Below, piece after piece: positions 16,507 to 25,297 of a stretch of DNA of 64,000 nt (position 1 is its first letter; the number at the start of each line of letters is the position of its first letter). Made by a program: the position numbers and the translations under genes. The stretch comes from Paroceanicella profunda (GTDB taxonomy: Bacteria > Pseudomonadota > Alphaproteobacteria > Rhodobacterales > Rhodobacteraceae): assembly GCF_005887635.2 (NCBI RefSeq), contig NZ_CP040820.1, forward strand, positions 224,678-288,677. Direction: 5' to 3'. The notes beneath the pieces are model-generated. The model was not told the DNA's origin. It worked only from the letters and a program-made list of their open reading frames with translations, and ran no database searches.

Positions 16507-17010
16507 GTGACACGAACGATCTCCCCCGCTCCGCTGACCGCGGAAGCCTTCGCGCCCTACGGCACCGTGATCGCGCATCGCGGCGAGACCCGCCGCCATC
16601 CCATCCGGCTGGACCATGGCGACGCCGGGCGGGACGGGGCGATCGCCAGCTGGGTGACGCGGATCGACGCGGCCATCGGCGGGGACACGGCGCACGAGAT
16701 CACCGCCTTCGAACGCCACCCGCATTCCGACCAGGCCTTCGTGCCCCTGTCGGGCCAGCGCTACCTGGTCGTCGTGTGCGACGGCACCGCGGATGACCGG
16801 CCCGATCCCGCCACCGCCCGGGCCTTCGTGGCCGGGCCGGGGCAGGGCATCGTCTACCACCGCAACGCCTGGCACGCGGGCATGCAGGTCTATGACGCCC
16901 CGGCGGAATTCTTCGTCCAGATGAAACGCGTGGCGGCCGGCCCGGACGACGAGTTCGTCGCCCTCGCCAGCCCGCTGCGCATCGCCTGCCCCGAGGAGGC
17001 CCCGGCATGA
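16507..17010 (+). CDS. allA: Ureidoglycolate lyase-like protein
   Basis: Starting at the GTG at 16507 the product is 167 residues, the usual AllA length; an earlier in-frame GTG at 16456 lies inside the operator and is unlikely. AllA cleaves ureidoglycolate to glyoxylate and urea. The family core is visible: EITAFERHPHSDQAFVPLSGQRYLVVV, and GQGIVYHRNAWHAGM where the cupin fold places its second histidine pair. It overlaps the downstream PuuE-type gene by 4 bases. The combination suggests ureide (allantoin/allantoate) use, though no allantoicase or urease is present here. Confidence 0.8.
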   Translation: MTRTISPAPLTAEAFAPYGTVIAHRGETRRHPIRLDHGDAGRDGAIASWVTRIDAAIGGDTAHEITAFERHPHSDQAFVPLSGQRYLVVVCDGTADDRPDPATARAFVAGPGQGIVYHRNAWHAGMQVYDAPAEFFVQMKRVAAGPDDEFVALASPLRIACPEEAPA

Positions 17011-17909
17011 GCGACCATCTCACCCGTGATTTCCGCGGCTACGGCGCCACCCCGCCGGACCCGCAGTGGCCGGGCGGCGCCCGGCTGGCGCTGAACTTCG
17101 TGGTGAACATCGAGGAGGGCAGCGAGCCCTCCGTGCCCGACGGCGACCCGGCCTCCGAACAGGGGCTGGTCGAGGCCGGCGGAGACCCGATCCCCGGGCG
17201 CAACCTCGCCGCCGAGACCATGTTCGAATACGGCAGCCGCGTGGGCTTCTGGCGCATCGCCCGGCTGTTCTCGCAGGCCGGCCTGCCCGCCACGGCCATG
17301 GCCTGCGGCCTCGCGCTGGAGCGCAACCCCGAGATCTGCGCCTGGCTGCGCGCCTCGGACTGGGACGCCTGCGCGCATGGCTGGCGCTGGGAACATCACC
17401 GGCTGCTGAGCCGGGAGGAGGAGGCCGCGCGCATCGCGCGCACGGTCGCGGCCTTCGAGCAGCATCTCGGCGCCGCCCCGGCTGGCTGGTATTGCCGCTA
17501 CGGGCCCGGCCTCGCCACGCGTGAACTCGTGGTGGCGCAGGGCGGGTTCCTCTACGACAGCGACGCCTACAACGACGAACTGCCCTACTGGACCGAAGTG
17601 AACGGCACGCAGCATCTCGTGGTGCCCTATTCGCTTTCGACCAACGACGCGAAATTCATGCGCGGCGGCATTGCCACCGCCCGGCAGTTCTTCGAGCTGC
17701 TGCACGACAGTGTCGAGATGCTGTGCGCGGAGCCGCATCCCAAGATGCTTTCGGTGGGGCTTCACCTGCGCGTGGCCGGCCATCCGGGCCGCGCCGCCGG
17801 GCTGAAGCGCTTCCTCGATCATGTCGCCGCCCGGCAGGATGTCTGGGTGTGCCGCCGCTCCGACATCGCGCGCCACTGGCGCGCGGTCCACCCCGCGCCG
17901 GGGGGCTGA
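17007..17909 (+). CDS. puuE: PuuE-type allantoinase (polysaccharide-deacetylase fold)
   Basis: The 300 residues match PuuE proteins: RDFRGYGATPPDPQWPGGARLALNFVVNIEEG at the start, EYGSRVGFWRI, AHGWRWEHH (metal and catalytic histidines) and GFLYDSDAYNDELPYW. PuuE is a cofactor-independent allantoinase unrelated to the amidohydrolase type and opens the hydantoin ring of allantoin to allantoate. Length agrees with the family (about 300-310). It overlaps allA and is followed 64 bases later by a binding-protein gene, so an imported cyclic ureide is the likely substrate. Confidence 0.82.
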   Translation: MSDHLTRDFRGYGATPPDPQWPGGARLALNFVVNIEEGSEPSVPDGDPASEQGLVEAGGDPIPGRNLAAETMFEYGSRVGFWRIARLFSQAGLPATAMACGLALERNPEICAWLRASDWDACAHGWRWEHHRLLSREEEAARIARTVAAFEQHLGAAPAGWYCRYGPGLATRELVVAQGGFLYDSDAYNDELPYWTEVNGTQHLVVPYSLSTNDAKFMRGGIATARQFFELLHDSVEMLCAEPHPKMLSVGLHLRVAGHPGRAAGLKRFLDHVAARQDVWVCRRSDIARHWRAVHPAPGG

Positions 17910-17973
17910 CACGCCCCGCCTGCCTGCCCCCTTCCGCCTCAAGAAACCATCACCAACCGACAGGGACCCAAAG

Positions 17974-18828
17974 ATGAAGATTTCGCTTCTCGGCCTGGCT
18001 CTCGCCACGGCCACCGCCTTCTCCGCGCCCGCCTTCGCCGAAGACACCGCACACCCGGCCGACCAGCCGCTGGTCGTCGGCTCCGATTTCGGCCTCGCGC
18101 CCTGGATGGTGCGCGGCGCCGGCGGGCCGGAGGGCTTCGGCTACGACATGATCACCGAGATCGCGAAGCGGATCGGCCGCCCCTCGGTGGAGGTGACGGA
18201 CATCAACTTCTCCGGCCTCTTCGCCGCCCTGCTCTCGGGCCGCATCGAGTTCACGGTGAACCCGCTCAACATCACCGCCGAGCGCGCCGAGACCATGCTC
18301 TACTCCGAGCCGTTCTTCGCCACCGGCAACGGCTTCATCACCCGCGAGGGGGACACGATGGCCGGGTTCGAGGACCTCAAGGGCAAGGCCGTCGCGGTGA
18401 ACCGCGGCACGATCTCCGACAAGTGGGCCACCGAGAACGCCGAAAAGTTCGGCTTCGAGGTGCAACGCTATGACACCTTCCCGGATTCGGTGCAGGCCGT
18501 GATCACCGCGCGCGCCTTCGCCGCGATCAACGAGATCCCCACCGCCGCCTATGCCGCCAGCAAGAACCCGGCCATCACCCTGGCGCTGGAGGATTACGAC
18601 GGCCGCATGTTCGGCTACGCCTTCCGCTACGAGTCCGAAGCCTACCGCGACACGGTGGAAGCGGCGATCGAATGCATGAAGGCCGACGGCACCATGAAGG
18701 CGCTCTATGACAAGTGGTACGGCGGGGAACTGGCCGCCGACAGCCCGCTCACCACGGTCTACCCGGGCTACGGCGCGCCGGGCTTCAAGGGCTACGACGC
18801 CACCCCGCATGAGCTGAGCTGCAACTGA
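17974..18828 (+). CDS. Polar ABC periplasmic binding protein in ureide operon
   Basis: The ATG at 17974 gives a 284-residue protein with a signal peptide ending at AFA (MKISLLGLALATATAFSAPAFA). The family 3 binding-protein pattern is present (GFGYDMITEIAKRIG, INFSGLFAALLSGRIEFTVNPLNITAERAETMLYSEPF, DLKGKAVAVNRGT). By linkage to allA and puuE the ligand may be allantoin or another ureide, not an ordinary amino acid; this is inference. Two stable hairpins follow the stop codon, which would favour higher expression of the binding protein than of the permeases. Confidence 0.85.
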   Translation: MKISLLGLALATATAFSAPAFAEDTAHPADQPLVVGSDFGLAPWMVRGAGGPEGFGYDMITEIAKRIGRPSVEVTDINFSGLFAALLSGRIEFTVNPLNITAERAETMLYSEPFFATGNGFITREGDTMAGFEDLKGKAVAVNRGTISDKWATENAEKFGFEVQRYDTFPDSVQAVITARAFAAINEIPTAAYAASKNPAITLALEDYDGRMFGYAFRYESEAYRDTVEAAIECMKADGTMKALYDKWYGGELAADSPLTTVYPGYGAPGFKGYDATPHELSCN

Positions 18829-18843
18829 TCCGCCGATCTGCCC

Positions 18844-18897
18844 CCCGCGCGCTCCCCCGGGCGCGCGGGAAAACCCGGTCGCCGGCGCGCACCGGCG
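18844..18897 (+). promoter_or_regulatory. Two intra-operon hairpins after the binding-protein gene
   Basis: CCCGCGCGC (18844-18852) pairs perfectly with GCGCGCGGG (18861-18869) around an 8-base loop, and CGCCGG (18880-18885) pairs with CCGGCG (18892-18897). No T tract follows and the permease gene starts 24 bases later. I therefore read these as mRNA-stabilising or attenuating structures and not full terminators. Confidence 0.6.
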
Positions 18898-18921
18898 GCC
18901 CCCTGAGGAGAGCCCCCCGCG

Positions 18922-19590
18922 ATGGAAGAGTTGGCCGCCAACTATTTCAACCTCACGATCATCGCCGGCGCGCTGCCCTCGGTGCTGCGCGGCTTCCTCG
19001 TCACCGTGGAGGTGGCGCTGGCGGTGATCGTGATCGGTGTGGGGCTCGGCCTCGGGCTCGCGCTGCTGCGGCTGCCGGGCTGGAAGCTGGTGCACGGGCT
19101 GATCACGGCCTGGATCGAGCTGTTCCGCACACTGCCGCAGCTGGTCATCCTGATCTTCCTCTACTTCGCGCTGCCCTATGCGGGCATCCGGCTCTCGCCC
19201 TTCGCGGCCACGGCGCTGGCGCTCGGCGCCGTGCTCTCGGCCTTCGCGGCGGAGATCTTCACCGCCGCCATCATGGCGCTGCCCAAGGGGCAGTGGGAGG
19301 CGGCGCAGTCGCTCGGGTTCGGGCCGATCCGCACCCTGTGGTACATCATCCTGCCGCAATCCGTGCGCTTGGCCACGCCGCTGGTCACCAACCGGATCAT
19401 CGCGGTCACCAAGGGCTCCGCGCTCGGGGTGGCGGTGTCGCTGGATGACACGCTGGGGGCGGCGCAGAGCTACATGTCGATCACCGCGAACCCCTCGCCG
19501 CTGATGCTTGCCGCGGCACTCTACCTGGTTTTCTTCATCCCGCTCGTCGCGCTGTCGCGGCTGATCGAGCGGCGCATGACGCTGAAGTGA
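18922..19590 (+). CDS. Polar ABC transporter permease
   Basis: A 222-residue permease of the HisM/GlnP class with about five membrane helices and the loop EAAQSLGFGPIRTLWYIILPQSVRLATP. GAGGAGAG precedes the ATG. It should pair with the next permease to form a heterodimer. It lies between the binding protein and the second permease of the ureide-linked transporter. Confidence 0.9.
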   Translation: MEELAANYFNLTIIAGALPSVLRGFLVTVEVALAVIVIGVGLGLGLALLRLPGWKLVHGLITAWIELFRTLPQLVILIFLYFALPYAGIRLSPFAATALALGAVLSAFAAEIFTAAIMALPKGQWEAAQSLGFGPIRTLWYIILPQSVRLATPLVTNRIIAVTKGSALGVAVSLDDTLGAAQSYMSITANPSPLMLAAALYLVFFIPLVALSRLIERRMTLK

Positions 19591-19600
19591 GGGCCCGGGC

Positions 19601-20275
19601 ATGGACCTGTTCGTCGCGAATTTCCTGAACTGGCAGTCGTTCCTGATGATCTGGCCGCTGCTGGCGCAGGGGCTGGTCGTCACGCTGAAACTGGTGGTGG
19701 TGTGCCTGCCGCTGGCCTGCATGAGCGGGCTGGCCGCCGGCATCGCCTATTCCTTCGCCGGGCCCGGCCTGCGCCGGCTGATCGTGGTGGCGATCGACCT
19801 GCTGCGCTCCTTCCCGGCGCTGGTGCTGCTGGTGCTGATCTACTATTCGCTGCCGGCGATCGACATCCGCATCTCCGGTTTCTGGGCGGTGGTGCTGGCG
19901 CTGTGCCTGAACAACACCGGCTATTTCGGCGAGATCTTCCGCGCCGGCCTCGTGTCGGTGGACAAGGGGCAGGGCGAGGCCGCGCATGCGCTCGGCTTCG
20001 GGCCGGTGCGCGCCATGGTCTGGATCATCCTGCCGCAGGCCTTCCGCCGGGTGATGGCGCCCTGTGCCTCCAACGCGCTGGAGCTGGTGAAGACCACCTC
20101 CATCGCCTCCATCGTGGCGATGCCGGAGCTGCTGCGCTCCGCCCGGGTGGCGCAGGAGCAGACATACAACCCCACGCCGCTCACCGCGGTGGCGGTGATC
20201 TTCTTCCTCATGCTCTGGCCGTTCTCGCGCTGGGTCTCGGTGCTGGAGCGCCGGGCGATCATCGCACGGGGGTGA
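19601..20275 (+). CDS. Polar ABC transporter permease
   Basis: A 224-residue permease with the loop EAAHALGFGPVRAMVWIILPQAFRRVMAP. It begins 10 bases after the first permease and probably forms the second half of the channel. The following epimerase gene starts one base after its stop, so transport and metabolism are co-translated. Confidence 0.9.
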   Translation: MDLFVANFLNWQSFLMIWPLLAQGLVVTLKLVVVCLPLACMSGLAAGIAYSFAGPGLRRLIVVAIDLLRSFPALVLLVLIYYSLPAIDIRISGFWAVVLALCLNNTGYFGEIFRAGLVSVDKGQGEAAHALGFGPVRAMVWIILPQAFRRVMAPCASNALELVKTTSIASIVAMPELLRSARVAQEQTYNPTPLTAVAVIFFLMLWPFSRWVSVLERRAIIARG

Positions 20276-20276
20276 G

Positions 20277-21280
20277 ATGACCGGTTCCGCAAACCCCTCC
20301 TCCCCCGCGCCGCGCCGGGTTGCCATCACCGGCGGTGCCGGCTTCATCGGCCTTGCCGCCGCCGAGGCGCTGCTGGCCGGCGGCCACGCGGTTCGCGCGC
20401 TCGATCTCGCCGCGCCGCCCGCGGCCTTCCTGGCCCATCCCGCGCTGGCCGGCCTCGACGTTCAGCCGTGTGACACCACCGACGGCGAAGCCCTGTGCGC
20501 GGCACTCCGGGCCTTCGGCGCCGACGCGCTCATCCATCTCGCCGCGATGACGCCGGACGCGGAGACGGCGCGCAGCCGGGCGGGGCAGGTCGTCGCCGTG
20601 AATGTCGGCGGCACGGTGGCGGCGGTGGAGGCCGCGGCGCGCGCCGGGGTCTCCCGCGTGCTGATGCTGTCCTCCGTGGCGGTCTACGGCGGGTCCGGCC
20701 CCTGGAGCGGCGCCACGCTGACCGAGGACACCGCGCTGCGGCCGGACTCGCTCTACGGGGTCACCAAGCAGGCCGCCGAGGGGCTGGCCCTGCACCTCGG
20801 GGCGGCGCGCGGCCTCACGCTCACGGTGCTGCGGCTCGGCCCGGTGTTCGGGCCCTGGGAGCGGCCGGGGGCGCTGCGCCCGGACCTCTCGCCGCATGGC
20901 CGCCTGCTCGAACTTCTGGCCGAGGGCGCGCCGGCCGTCCTGCCGCACGAGATGCGGGGCGACTGGCTCTACTCGCGCGACGCGGGGCGGGGCATCGCCC
21001 TCGCGCTCGGCGCGCCGGGCGGCGGCAGCCGGGTGTTCAACCTCGGCGCCGGCCGGCTCTCCACCCCGTCGGACTGGGCGGGCGCCGCCGGCCTGCCCCG
21101 ACCCGACATCGACCCCGCCCGTGCCACCGTCGCCGCCCGGGTGCGCCCGGGGCGGCCGATGCTCGACATCTCCGCGCTCCGCGCCTTCTGCGGCCACGCC
21201 GGCGGCCGGCCCCTGGCCGACGCCGCCGCCGATCACATGGCCTGGCGCGCCGACATCCTTCCAGCCGCGAGGACGCATCC

Positions 21281-21284
<4 letters not shown>
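20277..21284 (+). CDS. NAD-dependent epimerase/dehydratase (extended SDR)
   Basis: A 335-residue extended short-chain dehydrogenase. The NAD-binding motif TGGAGFIG is at 18-25, [14 protein letters not shown] follows the nucleotide, [11 protein letters not shown] carries the catalytic serine, and [11 protein letters not shown] is the YxxxK pair. Family members oxidise, epimerise or dehydrate sugars and sugar acids. It is inserted between permease and ATPase genes, overlapping the latter (ATGA), an unusual place for an enzyme. Its role in ureide breakdown is not obvious, which suggests the imported compound carries a hydroxy or sugar-like part. Confidence 0.8.
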
Positions 21285-22032
<748 letters not shown>

Positions 22033-22036
<4 letters not shown>

Positions 22037-22809
22037 GCGGGCTGCTGGACGGGCGCACGGCGCTGGTGACCGGGGCCTCCTCGGGCATCGGCAGGGCGAT
22101 CGCGCTGCGGCTGGCGCAGGCCGGCGCGCAGGTGGTGGCCGCCGATGTCACGCCGGCCGTCGTCGAGGGCGGGGCGCCGGTGGAGGCGCCGCTGCGCGCG
22201 CTCTCCCCCGCCTCGCGCTTCGCGCTGCTCGATGTCCGCGACCCGGCCGCCACGCAGGCGCTGGTGGCGGAGATCGCGGCCGGATCCGGCCGGCTGGACC
22301 TGCTGGTCACCTCCGCCATGGTGCCCGGCGGCCGCGGCCTGCCGGAGACCGACGCGGCGGAATGGGAGCGGGTGACGGGGGTGAACCTCACCGGTGTCTA
22401 CGTGAGCCTGCGCGCCGCGCTGTGCCAGATGCTGGCCCAGCCGCTGCGCGACGCGGAGCGCGGGCGCATCGTGACCATCGGCTCGCAGCACGGCATGGTG
22501 GCCGCGCCGGGCTCCTTCGCCTATGGCGTGTCCAAGGCGGCGGTGCTGCAGATGACCCGGCAGATCGCCGCCGACCACGCCGCGGACGGCATCATCTGCA
22601 ACGCGGTCTCGCCGGGCAAGATCCTCACGGGGAAGTCCGGCCCGGCGGTGAGCCCGGAGGCGCTGGCCTATTCCCGCGCCCGCACCCCCACGCCCCGTCT
22701 GGGCACTCCGCGCGACGTGGCGGAGGCGGTGCTGTTCCTCGCCTCTCCGCAGACCGGTTTCGTGAACGGGCACAACCTGCTGGTGGACGGCGGCTGGATG
22801 GCGGCCTGA
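22033..22809 (+). CDS. Short-chain dehydrogenase/reductase
   Basis: A 258-residue classical [11 protein letters not shown] (13-20) for nucleotide binding, VTIGSQHG with the catalytic serine, YGVSKAA with Tyr164 and the lysine four later, and the C-terminal [14 protein letters not shown]. Absence of a basic residue after the first beta strand with Asp (AADVT) instead favours NAD over NADP. It probably oxidises a hydroxyl in the compound handled by this operon. Last gene of the ureide-linked operon; the hipBA promoter region follows. Confidence 0.85.
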
Positions 22810-22830
22810 CGCGCGCGGCGCAGCGCCGGA

Positions 22831-22999
22831 TTTATCGATTTCGGTAAAAGGGGCACCGAAGGGCGCCCGGTTGCGGCGCACTTTATCTAATGCGGTAAAT
22901 TTCCGGGGTCGCGGCCGGGGCGTCACCGAGTTTTACCGTAATCGGTAAATCTCCTTGCTCCCGGCCGGTCCTGCCTGTATATTTACCGAATTGGGTAAA
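22831..22999. promoter_or_regulatory. Array of four hipBA operators
   Basis: Four 18-bp partial palindromes with the shared form TTTAyCg-N4-cGGTAAA occur at 22831-22848, 22882-22899, 22932-22949 and 22982-22999. The third has perfect 7-base arms (TTTACCG/CGGTAAA). Start-to-start distances are 51, 50 and 50 bases. The last copy abuts the ribosome-binding site (GGAGG) of the HipB-like gene. The arrangement matches HipB autoregulation, where dimers bound to several operators repress the operon; the site sequence differs from that of E. coli. Confidence 0.85.
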
Positions 23000-23010
23000 G
23001 GGAGGCGGCC

Positions 23011-23313
23011 ATGGCGGCGGGCGCAGACAACCGGTTTCTCGAACAGCTCGGACAGCGGATGCGCGCCGCGCGCGCCGCGCGCGGGCTGAACCTGCACCAG
23101 CTTGCCCGGCTCACCGGCATCAGCGCCTCGGCCCTGTCGCTCATCGAAACCGCGAAGCGCGACCCGCGGGTGACCACCCTGTCCCGCATCGCCCGGGCGC
23201 TGCGCCTGCCCATGTCCGCCCTTCTGGAGGGGCCCGGCCCCGATGACACCCCGGCGCCGCCCCCCGCGCGGGATGAGGACAGCGGCGGCTATGACCTCGG
23301 GGAGTACCGGTGA
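23011..23313 (+). CDS. hipB: HipB-like antitoxin / XRE regulator
   Basis: A 100-residue protein with an XRE helix-turn-helix over residues 10-70 (LGQRMRAARAARGLNLHQLARLTGISASALSLIETAKRDPRVTTLSRIARAL). A short proline-rich acidic tail follows, which in HipB proteins contacts or blocks the toxin. It is preceded by four matching palindromes and overlaps hipA by 4 bases (GTGA), the classic antitoxin-first order. It should neutralise HipA and repress its own promoter. Confidence 0.88.
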   Translation: MAAGADNRFLEQLGQRMRAARAARGLNLHQLARLTGISASALSLIETAKRDPRVTTLSRIARALRLPMSALLEGPGPDDTPAPPPARDEDSGGYDLGEYR

Positions 23314-24632
23314 CCACCCCCGTTCCGGCCTATTTCGACACCCTGCACGTGGGCACCGTGGAGGTGGCCGGCGACGGCGCCCTGTCCTGGCACTACGCGG
23401 AGCGCTGGCGCGCCGCGCGGGGCGCCTTCCCCATCTCGCTCACCATGCCGCTGGGCGCGGAGCCGGTGCCGGAGGCGCGGATCGCGCCCTGGCTCGCCAA
23501 CCTGCTGCCGGAGGAGGAGCAGCTCTCCATCCTCAGCCGCGCGCTCGGGCTGGGCCGTGCGGACGTGCTGGCCCTGCTGGCGGAAATCGGCGGCGACACC
23601 GCCGGCGCGCTCTCCTTCTCCGCGCCCGCGGACCGGACGCACTGGGCCTATACCCCGCTCACCGACTTCTACGGCACCGCCGATCCGCACCAGGCGCTGG
23701 AGCGGCATTTCGACGATCTCGGCCGGCGGCCCTTCCTGGCCGGCGCCGAGGGCGTGCGCCTGTCGCTCGCCGGCGGGCAGAAGAAATCCGCCCTCGCGGT
23801 GCTCAGCGCGCAGGGCACGCCGGTGCTGCGCCTGCCGGGGCCGGGAGACATCCTCGCCGTGCCGCGCAACGGGGCGCCCTCCACGGTGATCCTCAAGCCC
23901 GACAACCCCAACCTGCCGGGCATCACCGAGAACGAGGTCTGGTGCCTCCACCTCGCCGAGGCGATCGGCATCCCCGCGGTGCGCACCACCCTGCTGGGCG
24001 CGGGGCGGCGCTCCGCCATCTGCGCGCTGCGCTATGACCGGCGCACGGGCCGCGACGGCCGGCTCATCCGCGTCCATCAGGAGGATTTCGCACAGGCAAA
24101 CGGCGTGCCGCCGGGGCGGAAATACGAGCGGGGCACCCGGCCGGGCCCGGGCCTGAGGGCCCTGCTCTCCACGGCCGATCACCTGCCGGCCACGGATGCG
24201 CTGGCCCTGCTGGACCTGGTGATCTTCAACATCCTTGTGGCGAACACCGACGCGCATGCGAAGAACTACTCCGTCCTGCTGCCGGTGGGCGGGCCGCCGC
24301 GCCTCGCGCCGCTCTACGACGTGTCCTGCGTGCTGCCGTGGCCGCATGTGACGCAGTTTTTCGCGCAGAGCCTCGCGGGCAAGCGCCGCAAGCCGGGCCG
24401 CCTGGCCGGCCGGCACTGGGACGCCATCGCGCGCGAGATGGGCTACCGCCCGGCCGACCTGCGCCGCAGGGTGCAGCAGCTGGTGGACCGCATGGTGGCG
24501 CAGCGCGTGGCGGTGACGGAGACGGTCTGCGCCATGCCCGGCGCCAGCCGCGGCCACGTGGAGCAGGCCGCGGCACTGGTCGAGGCCAACGCCCTGCGCA
24601 TCGCCGGACGGCTCACAGACACCAGCCCCTGA
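23310..24632 (+). CDS. hipA: HipA-like serine/threonine kinase toxin
   Basis: A 440-residue HipA homologue starting with GTG. The N-terminal subdomain (about 1-105) is followed by the kinase core. The autophosphorylated serine lies in RLSLAGGQKKSAL (Ser152), the ATP lysine in ILKPDNP (Lys196), the catalytic loop is NTDAHAKNYS (Asp314, Asn319), and the metal aspartate is in LYDVSCVLPWP (Asp337). All key residues are present, so it should be active. E. coli HipA phosphorylates glutamyl-tRNA synthetase and causes persistence; the target here is unknown. A highly structured sequence follows six bases after the stop. Confidence 0.9.
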   Translation: MTTPVPAYFDTLHVGTVEVAGDGALSWHYAERWRAARGAFPISLTMPLGAEPVPEARIAPWLANLLPEEEQLSILSRALGLGRADVLALLAEIGGDTAGALSFSAPADRTHWAYTPLTDFYGTADPHQALERHFDDLGRRPFLAGAEGVRLSLAGGQKKSALAVLSAQGTPVLRLPGPGDILAVPRNGAPSTVILKPDNPNLPGITENEVWCLHLAEAIGIPAVRTTLLGAGRRSAICALRYDRRTGRDGRLIRVHQEDFAQANGVPPGRKYERGTRPGPGLRALLSTADHLPATDALALLDLVIFNILVANTDAHAKNYSVLLPVGGPPRLAPLYDVSCVLPWPHVTQFFAQSLAGKRRKPGRLAGRHWDAIAREMGYRPADLRRRVQQLVDRMVAQRVAVTETVCAMPGASRGHVEQAAALVEANALRIAGRLTDTSP

Positions 24633-24638
24633 AGCCCC

Positions 24639-24709
24639 CCGGCCTGCCAGGGAGCGGACCGGAGCGGTCCACCGGACCGGCTGAACCGGTGCTCCCCGGG
24701 GCAGGCCGG
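24639..24709. other. Perfectly paired three-way-junction element after hipA
   Basis: Four helices nest without mismatches. P1 is 24639-24648 with 24700-24709 (CCGGCCTGCC/GGCAGGCCGG). P2 is 24650-24655 with 24691-24696 (GGGAGC/GCTCCC). P3 is 24656-24661 with 24665-24670 (GGACCG, loop GAG, CGGTCC). P4 is 24671-24675 with 24686-24690 (ACCGG/CCGGT). P2, P3 and P4 meet with no unpaired junction base. It begins six bases after the hipA stop. It may be a terminator, an RNA regulator, or a cruciform-forming DNA element; the sequence alone does not decide. Confidence 0.6.
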
Positions 24710-24965
24710 AGCCGCACACCGGGCCGAACGCCGGACCGGCAAGGCGCGGCCGTCCCCGCAACGGAGCCCTCCGAGCGAACCGCTGTGGCATCCGGGGGGA
24801 GGCGCAGGGCGGCCCGGCGGCACAGGACGCGGGCCAGCCGGGGAGGGCCTGGGCGGAGCCGGCAAGATTCCGCAGGGACGGTTCGCAGCCGCCCGGGCGA
24901 GATCGGGGGGCCGCAGGAGGGCGCGTCAGCGACACGCCGGGGCGTCTTTCGCAGCCATGCGCGTC

Positions 24966-25149
24966 GGTGGGTGGCCACTGGGGGCAGGCCGCTGGGGGAT
25001 CCAACAGGAGGGAGGCCGCTTGGGGGGACCCGACAGGCGGAACGCTGCTGGCGGGAGGCAATAGGCGGGAGCCAATAGGCGGGAGGCTGCCGGTGGGAGA
25101 CGACCGGGGTGGGATGCAACTGGCGGGAGGCGGTTGGTGGGGGGCACCT
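24966..25149. repeat. Degenerate 14-bp tandem repeat (about 13 units)
   Basis: Starting at 24966 the sequence can be cut into consecutive 14-base units of the form GGyGGGAGGCnrct. Examples are GGTGGGTGGCCACT (24966), GAGGGAGGCCGCTT (25008), GGCGGGAGGCAATA (25050), GGCGGGAGCCAATA (25064), GGCGGGAGGCTGCC (25078) and GGCGGGAGGCGGTT (25122); one unit (25106-25121) is 16 bases. The plus strand carries regularly spaced G runs and might form G-quadruplexes. There are no spacers, so it is a minisatellite and not a CRISPR array. Confidence 0.8.
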
Positions 25150-25246
25150 GGCGAAACAGCCTTGCCCACCGGCCCGAGCGGCGCGAGCAGGGGTGCGGAA
25201 ACGGCAGCGCGGGTCCGGAGCGGGGCCCGCGCGCAGGCAGCAGCGG

Positions 25247-25288
25247 CTGCCGGGACGGCAGGCCGGCGCGGGAGATCCTGCGCCGGCC
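25247..25288 (-). terminator. Tandem hairpins downstream of tpa
   Basis: GGCCGGCGC (25261-25269) and GCGCCGGCC (25280-25288) form a perfect 9-bp stem with a 10-base loop, 9 bases beyond the tpa stop codon. CTGCCG/CGGCAG (25247-25261) forms a second hairpin. No U tract follows, so termination is likely but may need Rho. Confidence 0.6.
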
Positions 25289-25297
25289 CGGCCGGGA

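Larger units (their letters stand above)
24710..25297. other. Intergenic region between convergent hipA and tpa
   Basis: No gene is supportable. The region contains the 14-bp repeat tract at 24966-25149 and two hairpins before the tpa 3' end. Open frames across it on both strands arise because a 14-bp G-rich repeat is open in several frames. Confidence 0.75.

Noticed and set aside
24966..25149. CRISPR array
   Set aside because: The 14-bp units follow without spacers, are degenerate, and no cas genes are present.
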